This document shows, piece by piece, positions 1-7,307 of a stretch of 64,000 nucleotides of DNA. The position numbers were made by a program, and so were the translations under genes. Source of the stretch: Collinsella aerofaciens (lineage in GTDB: Bacteria; Actinomycetota; Coriobacteriia; Coriobacteriales; Coriobacteriaceae); the NCBI RefSeq assembly GCF_015548375.1, contig NZ_JADMWW010000001.1, positions 60,891 through 124,890 of the forward strand, written 5' to 3'. Position 1 is the first letter of the stretch; each line of letters opens with the position of its first letter. The notes below the pieces were generated by a model. That model was not told the DNA's origin and did not search any database. It saw nothing but the letters and a program-made list of their open reading frames with translations.

Positions 1-357
1 GCCGTCGTCTGCACGCTCGCACCTGCCGTCGGACTCGACCCTCAGGTCGCCTTTACCCTCACCGAGGGCTTTGGCGCCGGCATGGGCGGCATGACCGAAA
101 CCTGCGGCGCCATCTCGGGCGCCGTGGCCATCATGGGCTTCGTGATGAGCGACGGCATGGAAAACCCCAAGACCAAGGGCCAGACCTACAAGCTGTCGCG
201 CGAAATCGCCAAGCGTTTTGGCGAGAAGAACACGACGACCGTCTGCGGCACGCTCAAGGGCATCGGATCGGATAAGGGTCCGCTCCGCAGCTGCCCCGGT
301 TGCATCGACGATGCCATCGAGATCGCCTGCGATATGCTAAAGCAGCTCGCCGAGTAA
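1..357 (+). CDS. C_GCAxxG_C_C family redox protein, C-terminal part
   Basis: The reading frame is open from the first base of the window, so the start lies upstream; the visible part is 118 residues. It shows a conserved Cys near the start (residue 4 of the visible part), a glycine-rich GFGAGMGGM stretch followed by TETCGAISGAV, and later Cys residues in TVCG and SCPGC. This spacing is typical of the C_GCAxxG_C_C (putative redox-active, probably metal- or cluster-binding) family. The precise substrate is unknown. A strong hairpin follows the stop codon. Confidence 0.75.
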   Translation, partial: AVVCTLAPAVGLDPQVAFTLTEGFGAGMGGMTETCGAISGAVAIMGFVMSDGMENPKTKGQTYKLSREIAKRFGEKNTTTVCGTLKGIGSDKGPLRSCPGCIDDAIEIACDMLKQLAE

Positions 358-374
358 ACACCAGCGGCATAAAA

Positions 375-421
375 CGACGGCCGGCGCGCTTGGGATCCAT
401 CCAAAAGCACGCCGGCCGTCG
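375..421. terminator. Bidirectional hairpin between convergent genes
   Basis: An 11-bp perfect stem (375-385 with 411-421, cgacggccggc and its complement) lies between the redox protein on the plus strand and yigZ on the minus strand. On the minus strand the stem is followed by a short T-run (complement of aaaa at 371-374). Confidence 0.7.
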
Positions 422-424
422 CCG

Positions 425-1060
425 TCAGAACTCGGCAAATTCGGGAGCGCCGACCTCGATCTCCTCGCGTCCCGCCATAAGCTCGCGCATCTTGGCGCAA
501 AATGGCTCCTGCTCCCCCGCCTTAAACACCAAGTGAAGTGTAACGGTATCCGCGTAATCGGTATCCGAAACCTTGGCACCCAAATCCTGCGCCAAGCGAA
601 GCACCTGCTCATACTGTGGATAGGCCACATACACGTCAACCGGCACGACGCTTGTCATCTCGACGATCTGCCCGGCCTCCTGAGCCGCGGCCACCGCCGC
701 CTGCGTCGCCGCGGTATAGGCGCGCACCAAGCCACCAGGTCCCAACAGCGTGCCACCAAAATAGCGCGTCACTACGCAGCAAACATTTTTGAGCCCCGCG
801 CCACGCAGCACCTCGAGCGTCGGCATACCGCTCGTGCGGCTCGGCTCACCATCATCGCTCTGGCGCTCGCGTCCACCGACCAAAATCCACGCGGGAACAT
901 TGTGTCGAGCGTCGTAATGACGCTTGCGAACCATCTCAATAAAGGCATTCGCCTCATCCTCGGACTCAATATGGATCAGCTGGGCAATAAACCGACTCTT
1001 GCGGTCCACAAACTCGCCCGAAGCCTCAATATTCGATTGCAGAGTAAAATAGCTGTCCAA
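425..1060 (-). CDS. yigZ: YigZ/IMPACT family protein (UPF0029)
   Basis: A 211-residue protein with the YigZ layout: an N-terminal UPF0029 domain with the motif DRKSRFIA, then DDGEPSRTSGMPTL and VVTRYFGGTLLGPGGLVRAY, and a C-terminal DUF1949-like half. The bacterial family is linked to ribosome or nucleic-acid binding, but its role is not settled. There is no ATG; two adjacent TTG codons sit at 1063 and 1060. The second is placed better behind GAGGGG, so it was chosen. Length agrees with the family (about 200-215 residues). Confidence 0.9.
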   Translation of the reverse strand: MDSYFTLQSNIEASGEFVDRKSRFIAQLIHIESEDEANAFIEMVRKRHYDARHNVPAWILVGGRERQSDDGEPSRTSGMPTLEVLRGAGLKNVCCVVTRYFGGTLLGPGGLVRAYTAATQAAVAAAQEAGQIVEMTSVVPVDVYVAYPQYEQVLRLAQDLGAKVSDTDYADTVTLHLVFKAGEQEPFCAKMRELMAGREEIEVGAPEFAEF

Positions 1061-1380
1061 CAAAGCCCCTCAAACACAAGCAAAGCAACAAACAGCCTCA
1101 ATAATACGGCAAAGACAGCACCGTTGCCCTCGCCAACAAGAGCGGAAACGCCAATGATGCCGTCACCAACAGCGAGAATCCGTCAGCGCGAGCAAGGTGC
1201 CTTGAAAAACGAGATTGCAACAGAAATGAGGCTGCCGATGACCAGGCAAAAACAGCGAGACGGCGTCAGCTGAGTCGATTTGGCCCGAAAAAGGAGGGAG
1301 CACGCCTTATGGCGGCGACCGACGAATGAGCGCCAAATCGGCCAGCTGACGCCGTCGCAGCGTCAACATAGTTGCCGAGT
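1061..1380. other. Gap between yigZ and rnpB with a long inverted repeat
   Basis: No convincing gene. Minus-strand frames give short hydrophobic stretches interrupted by stops (about 1070-1190). The only clear structure is an inverted repeat, 1259-1284 with 1332-1356, described separately. The T-rich stretch just beyond it in the minus direction (complement of aaaaac near 1250) means it may end rnpB transcription. Confidence 0.5.
1259..1356. repeat. Long inverted repeat downstream of rnpB
   Basis: Arms 1259-1284 and 1332-1356 pair over about 23 positions with one small bulge (gccaaatcg... and ...cagctgacgccgtc). The 47-base interior has no strong stem. In the minus direction it comes right after the RNase P RNA and is followed by a T-run, so a terminator role is possible, but the arms are longer than a normal terminator. 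Confidence 0.6.
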
Positions 1381-1737
1381 GGGCCTATAAGCCGGGTTCT
1401 GTCGTGAACGGTCATTTATCTTGTCTGCACGTTACCATGCAGCTCCACGCACGCTACCCGAACGCGGACCGGGCCGGCCCATAGCGTTCCTATTCGCGCT
1501 TGCTCCGGATGGGGCTTGCCAAGCCGCCGTGTTACCACGACGCTGGTGGTCTCTTACACCACCGTTTCAGCTTTTCCCTTTACGCCTTGCGGCGCAGGTG
1601 GGAGTCTTCTTTTCTGCGGCGCTTTCCGTCGGATCACTCCGCCCGGCCGTTAGCCGGCATCCCGCCCTCTGGAGCCCGGACTTTCCTCACGCGTGCTGCA
1701 AGCAGCACATCGCGCAACCGTCTGGCCCACTCAGCAG
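1381..1737 (-). ncRNA. rnpB: RNase P RNA, bacterial type A
   Basis: The catalytic RNA of ribonuclease P, which trims the 5' leader of pre-tRNAs. On the minus strand the 5' domain carries GAGGAAAGTCCGGGCTCC (about 1667-1690), the universal P3/P4-proximal sequence, and the 3' end carries GACAGAACCCGGCTTATAG (about 1383-1402), the partner strand of helix P4. The span of about 357 nt fits a type A RNA. Apparent open frames in this interval (for example around 1421-1800) are shadows of the RNA. The 5' end is set from the promoter and is accurate to a few bases. Confidence 0.95.
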
Positions 1738-1743
1738 TGCAAG

Positions 1744-1770
1744 AGTGTAGCACACCGTTGCCGCAGGCAA
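1744..1770 (-). promoter_or_regulatory. Probable rnpB promoter
   Basis: Reading on the minus strand there is TTGCCT (1765-1770) and TACACT (1744-1749), spaced by 15 bp. The -10 box lies 7 bp before the expected 5' end of rnpB. The short spacer makes the -35 uncertain. Confidence 0.45.
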
Positions 1771-1832
1771 TGGCACAACACAAGCGTTCGACACGATAAA
1801 CCAAGAACCGCGCTATGCAGTACAATAGGGTC

Positions 1833-1936
1833 GTCGATGGGCAACGTCGTCAGTCGAGACGCGACCGCGCTCCGCACCCCTCCGTCTACTCGGTGCGTTC
1901 CCGCCTCCTCCCCGAGGCGGGATGTCGGCATTTTTT
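1833..1936 (+). ncRNA. Candidate small structured RNA
   Basis: The 340-base gap between rnpB and rpsA has no credible gene. On the plus strand an extended -10-like box (TACAAT, 1821-1826) precedes about 100 bases with successive stems: gcacc/ggtgc around 1875-1897 and cccgcctc/gaggcggg around 1904-1922, then a T6 run at 1931-1936. No -35 box is clear, and the stems fold on either strand. It lacks the GGAAG and AGCAG signatures of SRP RNA, so it is not called as such. Confidence 0.25.
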
Positions 1937-2021
1937 CATGCACCGACAACCCAATAGCCCGTGGACAGCCCGGGCAGCATTTCACACGGGCAGCATCGCG
2001 TACCTCAGCAACAAATGCAAA

Positions 2022-2052
2022 AAGGGACCCGTCCATTGCGGACGGATCCCTT
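2022..2052 (-). terminator. rpsA terminator
   Basis: Stem 2022-2034 with 2040-2052 (13 bp, one mismatch), followed on the minus strand by a short T-run (complement of gcaaaa). It is 25 bp past the rpsA stop codon. Confidence 0.8.
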
Positions 2053-2076
2053 AAAACAAGTGATCGTCAAACCGAT

Positions 2077-3243
2077 TTACTCGGCGTCGGTCTCCTCGTC
2101 CTTCTTCTCGGAAGGCAGCGGGGTAACCTCGATCTCGACGCCCAGAGTCTCAGCAGCGGACTTCATGGACAGGGAGATACGACGACGGTCGAGGTCGATC
2201 TCCATGACCTTGACCTGAACCTTGTCGCCCACGTGGGTGACCTGAGAAGGCTGATCGACGTGCTTGTTGGCCATCTCGGAGATGTGCACCAGGCCCTCGA
2301 TGCCCTCGCCCAGGTCGACGAAAGCGCCGAACGGGACAAGCTTGGTCACAGTGCCCTCGACGATAGCGCCGACGGGGTACTTCTTGACCAGTGCGCGCCA
2401 CGGATCCTCGGTGGTCTGCTTGAGACCCAGGGAGATGCGCTCGCGGTTGAGATCGACGTCGAGAACCTCGACCTCGACCTCCTGGCCGACCTTGACAACC
2501 TCGGAAGGATGGTTGACGTGGTTCCAGGAGAGCTCGGAGATGTGGATGAGGCCGTCGATACCGCCGAGGTCGACGAAAGCGCCGAAGTCGACGATGGAGG
2601 AAACGGTGCCCTGGAGACGCATGCCGGACTTGAGCTTGGACAGGATCTCGGAGCGCTCGGCCTTACGGGACTCCTCGAGCACGACGCGACGGGAGAGGAC
2701 GACGTTGTTGCGGTTACGGTCCATCTCGATGACGCGAGCCTCGATGCGGGTGCCCATGTAGGAGGTGAGGTCCTTGACGCGACGGAGGTCGACGAGGGAA
2801 GCGGGCAGGAAGCCACGCAGGCCGATGTCGAGGATCAGGCCGCCCTTGACAACCTCGATAACCTCGCCCTCGACGTTCTCGCCGGAGTTGAACTTCTCCT
2901 CGATGCGGTTCCAAGCACGCTCGTACTCGGCACGCTTCTTGGACAGGACCAGACGACCGTCCTTGTCCTCCTTCTGAAGGACCAGAGCCTCGATGGGATC
3001 ACCAAGTGCAACGATGTCTGCAGGGTTAGCGTCCTTACGGATGGACAGCTCGCGGACCGGGATAACGCCCTCGGACTTGAATCCGATGTCAACGAGCACC
3101 TCGTCATGCTCGATCTTAACGACAGTGCCGTTAACGAGATCGCCCTCATCAAAGTCGGTAATCGTACCGTCGATGAGGTTGTTCATCTCCTCCTCGTTGA
3201 CATCGTCAAGAGAGAAAATGGACGAGTTCTGAATCTCACTCAA
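2077..3243 (-). CDS. rpsA: 30S ribosomal protein S1
   Basis: A 388-residue protein built of four S1 (OB-fold) RNA-binding repeats, roughly residues 30-100, 118-186, 203-270 and 288-357; the last two carry the classic GAFVDLG and GLVHISE segments. S1 helps 30S subunits load and unfold mRNA. Four repeats rather than the six of Escherichia coli is normal for Gram-positive and actinobacterial S1. The tail after the last repeat is acidic (KKDEETDAE). The start is preceded by AAAGG (minus strand of about 3247-3256). Confidence 0.95.
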   Translation of the reverse strand: MSEIQNSSIFSLDDVNEEEMNNLIDGTITDFDEGDLVNGTVVKIEHDEVLVDIGFKSEGVIPVRELSIRKDANPADIVALGDPIEALVLQKEDKDGRLVLSKKRAEYERAWNRIEEKFNSGENVEGEVIEVVKGGLILDIGLRGFLPASLVDLRRVKDLTSYMGTRIEARVIEMDRNRNNVVLSRRVVLEESRKAERSEILSKLKSGMRLQGTVSSIVDFGAFVDLGGIDGLIHISELSWNHVNHPSEVVKVGQEVEVEVLDVDLNRERISLGLKQTTEDPWRALVKKYPVGAIVEGTVTKLVPFGAFVDLGEGIEGLVHISEMANKHVDQPSQVTHVGDKVQVKVMEIDLDRRRISLSMKSAAETLGVEIEVTPLPSEKKDEETDAE

Positions 3244-3374
3244 AGGTGGACCCCTTTCGAACTACGGGGCCCCGATTGCTAGGACCTACAGAAGGGTGCG
3301 ACAAGCACACAACGTTTAGGAACACTCGGGAGCCGACAGATACTAATGTGACGCTTATGCAATCACGTTCGTAT

Positions 3375-3403
3375 AGGTTACGGGGAAATGGGTTCGATTT
3401 CAA
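3375..3403 (-). promoter_or_regulatory. Candidate rpsA promoter
   Basis: On the minus strand TTGAAA (3398-3403) and TAACCT (3375-3380) are separated by 17 bp, about 130 bases upstream of rpsA. The remainder of the 316-base gap (3244-3559) shows no gene and must also hold the promoter of the divergent HAD gene, which could not be fixed. Confidence 0.45.
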
Positions 3404-3559
3404 GCGTGAACTGCGTTTTTTTACTCGTATGGAGACTTTTTCGTAATCTTATGGACAGCCGTCTCCACAACTTGACGATAAGCAGTTTGCCCATACGCCT
3501 TTGAGGTAAAGTATCCGGAGCCAACGATTCTGGAACGATTTATCGAGAAAGGTGCCCGC

Positions 3560-4318
3560 GTGCTCAAAGCAGTCGTTTTCGATATGGACGAGACGCTTCT
3601 TAGCATTAACCTCAACGCATTCATCCTTCGGTATTTTAAGGATGTCTCGTCGATGCTCGCGGACATCGGGCGACGCAGCCGCGGTGGCACGATGGCACGC
3701 CTCGGCACCATCTTGGTCGACCTCAACGCCAACCGCCGCAGTGGCACGGACAATCGCACCAATCTTGAGTTTTACCAAGAAGAGGTTGAGCGCCGGTGCG
3801 GCATCTGCCTCTCCGATCCCCTCATCTACGAGGCGTTTACCTACTATGACCGCGAAGTTCTTCCGCACAAGAACGACGATGTCATTAACGCCCACGCCAT
3901 GCCGGGCGCGCACGCCGCGCTCCAGGCTGTACAGGACGCAGGACTGCGTTGCGCGCTCTTCACCAACCCCAGCTTTCCGCAGGGGGCCATCGAGTGCCGC
4001 ATGGGTTGGGGCGACCTGGCCGACGCCCCCTTTGAGCTCGTCACGCACATGGGAAACACCACCCGCTGCAAGCCCGATGCCACCTACTATCTAGAGCAGC
4101 TTCAGGTGATGGGGCTCGAGCCGCACGAGGTCCTCATGGTGGGCAACGACCCCAAGCGCGACTTCCCCAGCCCCGCCTGCGGCATTCAGACTGCCTATGT
4201 GGGCCAAGGCAAGCCCAGCCGAGCCACCTGGCGCGGAACCATGGAAGACTTCGCCCACGACTTCAACGCCGTAGTAGAAGCCTTCTACGAACACCAAGTA
4301 GCCAACGAACTGTCCTAA
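3560..4318 (+). CDS. HAD-superfamily hydrolase (subfamily IA-like)
   Basis: A 252-residue haloacid-dehalogenase-type phosphatase. Motif I is FDMDETLLS (residues 7-15) with the two catalytic Asp, motif II is LFTNPS (about residue 133), the conserved Lys is in CKPDA, and motif IV is VGNDPKRDFPSPACGI. A helical cap domain lies between motifs I and II, as in subfamily I. The substrate cannot be told from sequence. The start is GTG at 3560 behind GAAAGG. The stop codon overlaps that of the next gene, which runs convergently. Confidence 0.9.
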   Translation: MLKAVVFDMDETLLSINLNAFILRYFKDVSSMLADIGRRSRGGTMARLGTILVDLNANRRSGTDNRTNLEFYQEEVERRCGICLSDPLIYEAFTYYDREVLPHKNDDVINAHAMPGAHAALQAVQDAGLRCALFTNPSFPQGAIECRMGWGDLADAPFELVTHMGNTTRCKPDATYYLEQLQVMGLEPHEVLMVGNDPKRDFPSPACGIQTAYVGQGKPSRATWRGTMEDFAHDFNAVVEAFYEHQVANELS

Positions 4319-5634
4319 CAGACTCGAGTTTTGCCGATCATGATGTTTAGGATCTCGATGTCGGTGTCTTTCATGCCCACGCGGCCCACGTAGCCCATGC
4401 TGGCGATTGTCTGCTCGACGGTATCCTGGATCAGGCCCTCACCGGCGCGGAAGCCGCGGCCCTGCATGGCCATATCGTGGCCCAGAATCGCAGCGTCAAC
4501 GGCAGCGGAAATCTTGGCGGCACAGCTTGCCTTGGCGCCATCGCACACGATGCCGCCCACGTTACCGAGCGTGTTCGAAACCGTCGCGCCAATCTGCTCG
4601 CGCGTGCCACCACACAGCCAGGTAATCGCGGCACCGGCACCGCATGCGGCGCAAATAGCACCGCAAAACGCCGAGAGCGCACCAATATAGCTCTTGATAT
4701 GCACGGCGATCAGATCAGACAGCATCACGGCGCGCACCAGGCGATCATGGTCGCAGCGCAAATACTCGGCATACTCCATAACGGGCAAGGCGCAGGTAAT
4801 GCCCTGATTGCCCGAGCCGCACACGATGGCGACCGGCAGCGCGCAGCCGTTCATGCGGGCATCGGACCCGGCGGCCGCACGGGCACGGGCACGGCAGGCG
4901 ACGTCATCGGCGCGGGCGCCCAGCAGCGTACGGCCCACCTCGGCACCCCAAGCGTGCGCAAGACCCTCGGCGCTAATCGCACCGTTCAGCTCGATCTGAC
5001 GCTCAACGGCAGCGCGGGCGTCCTCAATGTCGCCGTCCTCGATAAAGTCAATGATGGACTCAATCGACATGGGCGTGTCGGCGCTATCTGCCGCACGCTC
5101 GGCCACGACGCGCTCGGCGCAGGCGGCACACTCCCCCGCCGACTTGCCGCATACCGGAATACCGTCGAGCGTATGGCACGTGACATTGGTGTGGTGGTCG
5201 GTAATCTCGACGACCGCGGTATGGCCCCCGGCCGTGGCAGTCACCTTGATGTAGAGGTTGGGCACACCCTCGACAAGCGACACATCACAGTAACCGGCAT
5301 CGGCGAGGAGCTCGGCCACGCGAGCACGATCTTCGTCGTTAACGCTCTCGAGCACCTCGAGCGCGCTCTTGGCGTCACCGCCCACGGCACCCAGCACGGC
5401 CGCCGCCTCAATACCATGCATTCCGCCCGAGTTGGGCACGGTCACGCTCTTGACGTTCTTGATGATGTTGCCCGAGCAGGCAACATCCATATGATCGGGC
5501 TCGCAACCGAGCGTCTGGCTCGCCAGCGCCGCTGCATAGGCAACGGCAATGGGCTCGGTGCAGCCGAGTGCACAGACAAGTTCGCGGTTCAAAACATCGC
5601 AAAACGCGGCATCACGGATGGAATCGGTAGGCAT
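4315..5634 (-). CDS. L-cysteine desulfidase-like protein (UPF0597, CdsB/YhaM family)
   Basis: A 439-residue protein of the UPF0597 family, whose studied members break L-cysteine (or act as serine dehydratase-like enzymes) with an iron-sulfur cluster. The family motifs are visible: an early GCTEPIAVAYA (residues 24-34), SGNIIKNVKSVTVPNSGGMHGIEAA (about 54-78), and GSGNQGITC (about 270) plus a cysteine-rich CGAICAACGAG block near residue 320, the likely cluster region. It would supply sulfide, ammonia and pyruvate from cysteine in an anaerobe. SD AGGAGA precedes the ATG. Confidence 0.85.
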   Translation of the reverse strand: MPTDSIRDAAFCDVLNRELVCALGCTEPIAVAYAAALASQTLGCEPDHMDVACSGNIIKNVKSVTVPNSGGMHGIEAAAVLGAVGGDAKSALEVLESVNDEDRARVAELLADAGYCDVSLVEGVPNLYIKVTATAGGHTAVVEITDHHTNVTCHTLDGIPVCGKSAGECAACAERVVAERAADSADTPMSIESIIDFIEDGDIEDARAAVERQIELNGAISAEGLAHAWGAEVGRTLLGARADDVACRARARAAAGSDARMNGCALPVAIVCGSGNQGITCALPVMEYAEYLRCDHDRLVRAVMLSDLIAVHIKSYIGALSAFCGAICAACGAGAAITWLCGGTREQIGATVSNTLGNVGGIVCDGAKASCAAKISAAVDAAILGHDMAMQGRGFRAGEGLIQDTVEQTIASMGYVGRVGMKDTDIEILNIMIGKTRVC

Positions 5635-5688
5635 AGGTATCTCCTGCTTGCATAACGGGCTGGGCTCTCAAAAAAGTTACCTCCTTTA

Positions 5689-5708
5689 TTTGATAACAAT
5701 GCATCAAA
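5689..5708. promoter_or_regulatory. Inverted repeat upstream of the cysteine desulfidase gene
   Basis: TTTGAT-N8-ATCAAA forms a perfect 6-bp inverted repeat 55 bases upstream of the minus-strand start. It resembles a dimeric regulator site; the regulator is unknown. Confidence 0.3.
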
Positions 5709-5904
5709 AACCGCAACCATGGTTCCGGCGGACGGCGCTCGAGCACAAATTGGTGGCATTATTCATGAGAAGCCAATCTTGTTGCACGCTAAAGCGTTTG
5801 ACCAAAAAACGCCCGAGCGTTTACGCAAGAGTCGCGTTATCATGCAGTCGAAAGCGGTAAACACCTTTAGCATTTGCGCCGCACAGACCAGAGAGGAACC
5901 ATCC

Positions 5905-6372
5905 ATGAAGATCGGTATCGGTAACGACCACGCCGCCGTCGAGCTCAAGAACATCATCTCCGAGCACCTGAAGGAGCGCGGCTGCGAGGTCGTGAACTTT
6001 GGCACCGACACCTCCGAGAGCTTTGACTACCCCATCGCCGGCTACAAGGTGGGCAAGGCAGTTGCTAACGGTGACGTCGACCTGGGCATCCTGATCTGCG
6101 GCACTGGCGTCGGCATCAGCCTGGCCGCCAACAAGGTCGAGGGCGTGCGCGCCGTCGTGTGCTCCGAGCCCTTCAGCGCCAAGCTCTCGCGCATGCACAA
6201 CAACACCAATGTGCTTGCCTTTGGCGCCCGCGTCGTGGGCTCCGAGCTCGCCAAGATGATCGTCGACGAGTGGCTTGACGCCGAGTTTGAGGGCGGCCGT
6301 CACGAGCGTCGCGTCAACCTCCTCAATGAGATCGATCAGACTCGCGGCCTTAAGGTCGTCGACGAGGCCTAA
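5905..6372 (+). CDS. rpiB: Ribose-5-phosphate isomerase B (RpiB/LacAB family)
   Basis: A 155-residue sugar-phosphate isomerase interconverting ribose-5-phosphate and ribulose-5-phosphate in the non-oxidative pentose phosphate route. Recognised from GNDHAAVELK (residues 6-15), the catalytic-Cys segment ILICGTGVGISLAANK (about 64-79) and the phosphate-binding HNNTNVLAFGARVVG. The in-frame upstream extension (from 5719) has no family similarity; ATG at 5905 follows GAGAGGA and gives the usual length. A TTGACC box lies near 5800. A very strong terminator follows. Confidence 0.92.
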   Translation: MKIGIGNDHAAVELKNIISEHLKERGCEVVNFGTDTSESFDYPIAGYKVGKAVANGDVDLGILICGTGVGISLAANKVEGVRAVVCSEPFSAKLSRMHNNTNVLAFGARVVGSELAKMIVDEWLDAEFEGGRHERRVNLLNEIDQTRGLKVVDEA

Positions 6373-6398
6373 GGCACCCAACGCCACAAGATAACGGT

Positions 6399-6437
6399 AA
6401 GGGGCCCGCCCGGAACACACATCCGGGCGGGCCCCTT
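6399..6437 (+). terminator. rpiB terminator
   Basis: A 16-bp GC-rich stem, 6399-6414 with 6422-6437, loop of about 7 bases, followed by ttgtagtttt. Confidence 0.85.
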
Positions 6438-6457
6438 TGTAGTTTTAGACATAAAAA

Positions 6458-6487
6458 GAGCGCCGCGGATGGAGTCCCGCGGCGCTC
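6458..6487 (-). terminator. ndk terminator
   Basis: Perfect 11-bp stem, 6458-6468 with 6477-6487, followed on the minus strand by TTTTTAT (6452-6457). Confidence 0.85.
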
Positions 6488-6525
6488 AAGCCACACGCTA
6501 ACAGCTTTAAGGAGTCAAAGCTGGT

Positions 6526-6930
6526 TTAGCCAAAGAAGCGCTTGATCTCGATCTCGGCGTTCTCCAGGCAGTCGGAGCCGTGAATCACGTTGGCGTTGAC
6601 ATCGACGGCGAAGTCACCGCGGATGGTGCCGGGGGCAGCATCAAGCGGGTTGGTGGCGCCCATAAGGGTGCGCATCTTGGAGACGGCGGAAAGACCGGAA
6701 ACAACCATCTTGACGACCGGACCGCTCGTCATAAAGTCGCACAGACCGCCAAAGAAGGGTTTGTCGGCCAGATGGGCGTAGTGCTCCTCGACGGTAGCGC
6801 GCTCGAGCGTGGTCATCTCCATGCGCTCGATGACAAGGCCGCTGCGCTCGATACGAGCAACGATCTCGCCGATCTTGCGATCGCGCACAGCGTCGGGCTT
6901 AATCATGATGAAGGTCTTCTCGATAGCCAT
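6526..6930 (-). CDS. ndk: Nucleoside diphosphate kinase
   Basis: A 134-residue enzyme that moves the terminal phosphate of ATP to NDPs by a phospho-histidine intermediate. The active-site motif NVIHGSDCLENAEIEI (about residues 112-127) contains the catalytic His, and the N-terminus FIMIKPDAV is typical. The frame is open 14 codons further upstream, but ATG at 6930 gives the standard N-terminus and has AAAGG before it. Single-gene unit with its own promoter and terminator. Confidence 0.96.
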   Translation of the reverse strand: MAIEKTFIMIKPDAVRDRKIGEIVARIERSGLVIERMEMTTLERATVEEHYAHLADKPFFGGLCDFMTSGPVVKMVVSGLSAVSKMRTLMGATNPLDAAPGTIRGDFAVDVNANVIHGSDCLENAEIEIKRFFG

Positions 6931-6993
6931 AAGGTAGCCTTTCAAGTAGGTTCGCGCGTGCCCAAGTCCCATTCCGGCACCCGCCTGAACTGC

Positions 6994-7022
6994 ATCGTAA
7001 CAGAGTTTTAGCTGCAGTTAAA
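6994..7022 (-). promoter_or_regulatory. ndk promoter candidate
   Basis: On the minus strand TTTAAC (7017-7022) and TACGAT (6994-6999) with a 17-bp spacer, 64 bases upstream of the ndk start. Two copies of tttattgaagcg (7033-7044, 7051-7062) sit just upstream. The rest of the gap 6931-7307 has the argH terminator and no gene. Confidence 0.5.
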
Positions 7023-7032
7023 CAAAAAGCTG

Positions 7033-7062
7033 TTTATTGAAGCGCTGTAATTTATTGAAGCG
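7033..7062. repeat. Two direct repeats upstream of the ndk promoter
   Basis: The 12-mer tttattgaagcg occurs at 7033-7044 and 7051-7062, an 18-bp period, directly upstream of the -35 box. It could be an activator site or chance in an AT-rich patch. Confidence 0.4.
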
Positions 7063-7230
7063 TTCCATATGTGTCACCTCTGTTTCGAAGCCCGATTAGA
7101 GTACCATCCGCTCCGCCACCAACTGCACCGAACCGAGCAGACGGTCGGTTGCCGCCCGTGAACGCACCCCCTTCACAAGCTGCCCAAAGGTCCTACAGAA
7201 GTTCTCGACAAGCTCCTCCCTTCCCTATAA

Positions 7231-7262
7231 CAAAACGGGCGCCCACCGTAGCGAGCACCCGT
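7231..7262 (-). terminator. argH terminator
   Basis: On the minus strand a stem acgggtgc with gcgcccgt (7255-7262 with 7235-7242, one mismatch) is followed by TTTTGTTAT. Confidence 0.65.
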
Positions 7263-7307
7263 AAAGGCAAGATATGATGAACGCACCAGACAGACGCATC
7301 CTATAAG

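Noticed and set aside
1064..1260. Hydrophobic minus-strand segment (GDGIIGVSALVGEGNGAVF-like) possibly a relic of a channel protein
   Set aside because: Stops and frame changes break it, it overlaps the yigZ start, and no family could be named; chance hydrophobicity in GC-rich antisense is as likely.
533..1273. 246-codon plus-strand frame
   Set aside because: Lies opposite yigZ and the intergenic inverted repeat; no SD and no family.
1421..1825. Open frames of 60-110 codons on both strands
   Set aside because: They coincide with the RNase P RNA gene and its promoter.
1833..1936. Signal recognition particle RNA
   Set aside because: The conserved GGAAG...AGCAG apical loop is absent.
1693..3282. 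529-codon plus-strand frame opposite rpsA
   Set aside because: Antisense shadow of the S1 gene; its Leu/Val/Asp-rich repeats mirror the S1 repeats.
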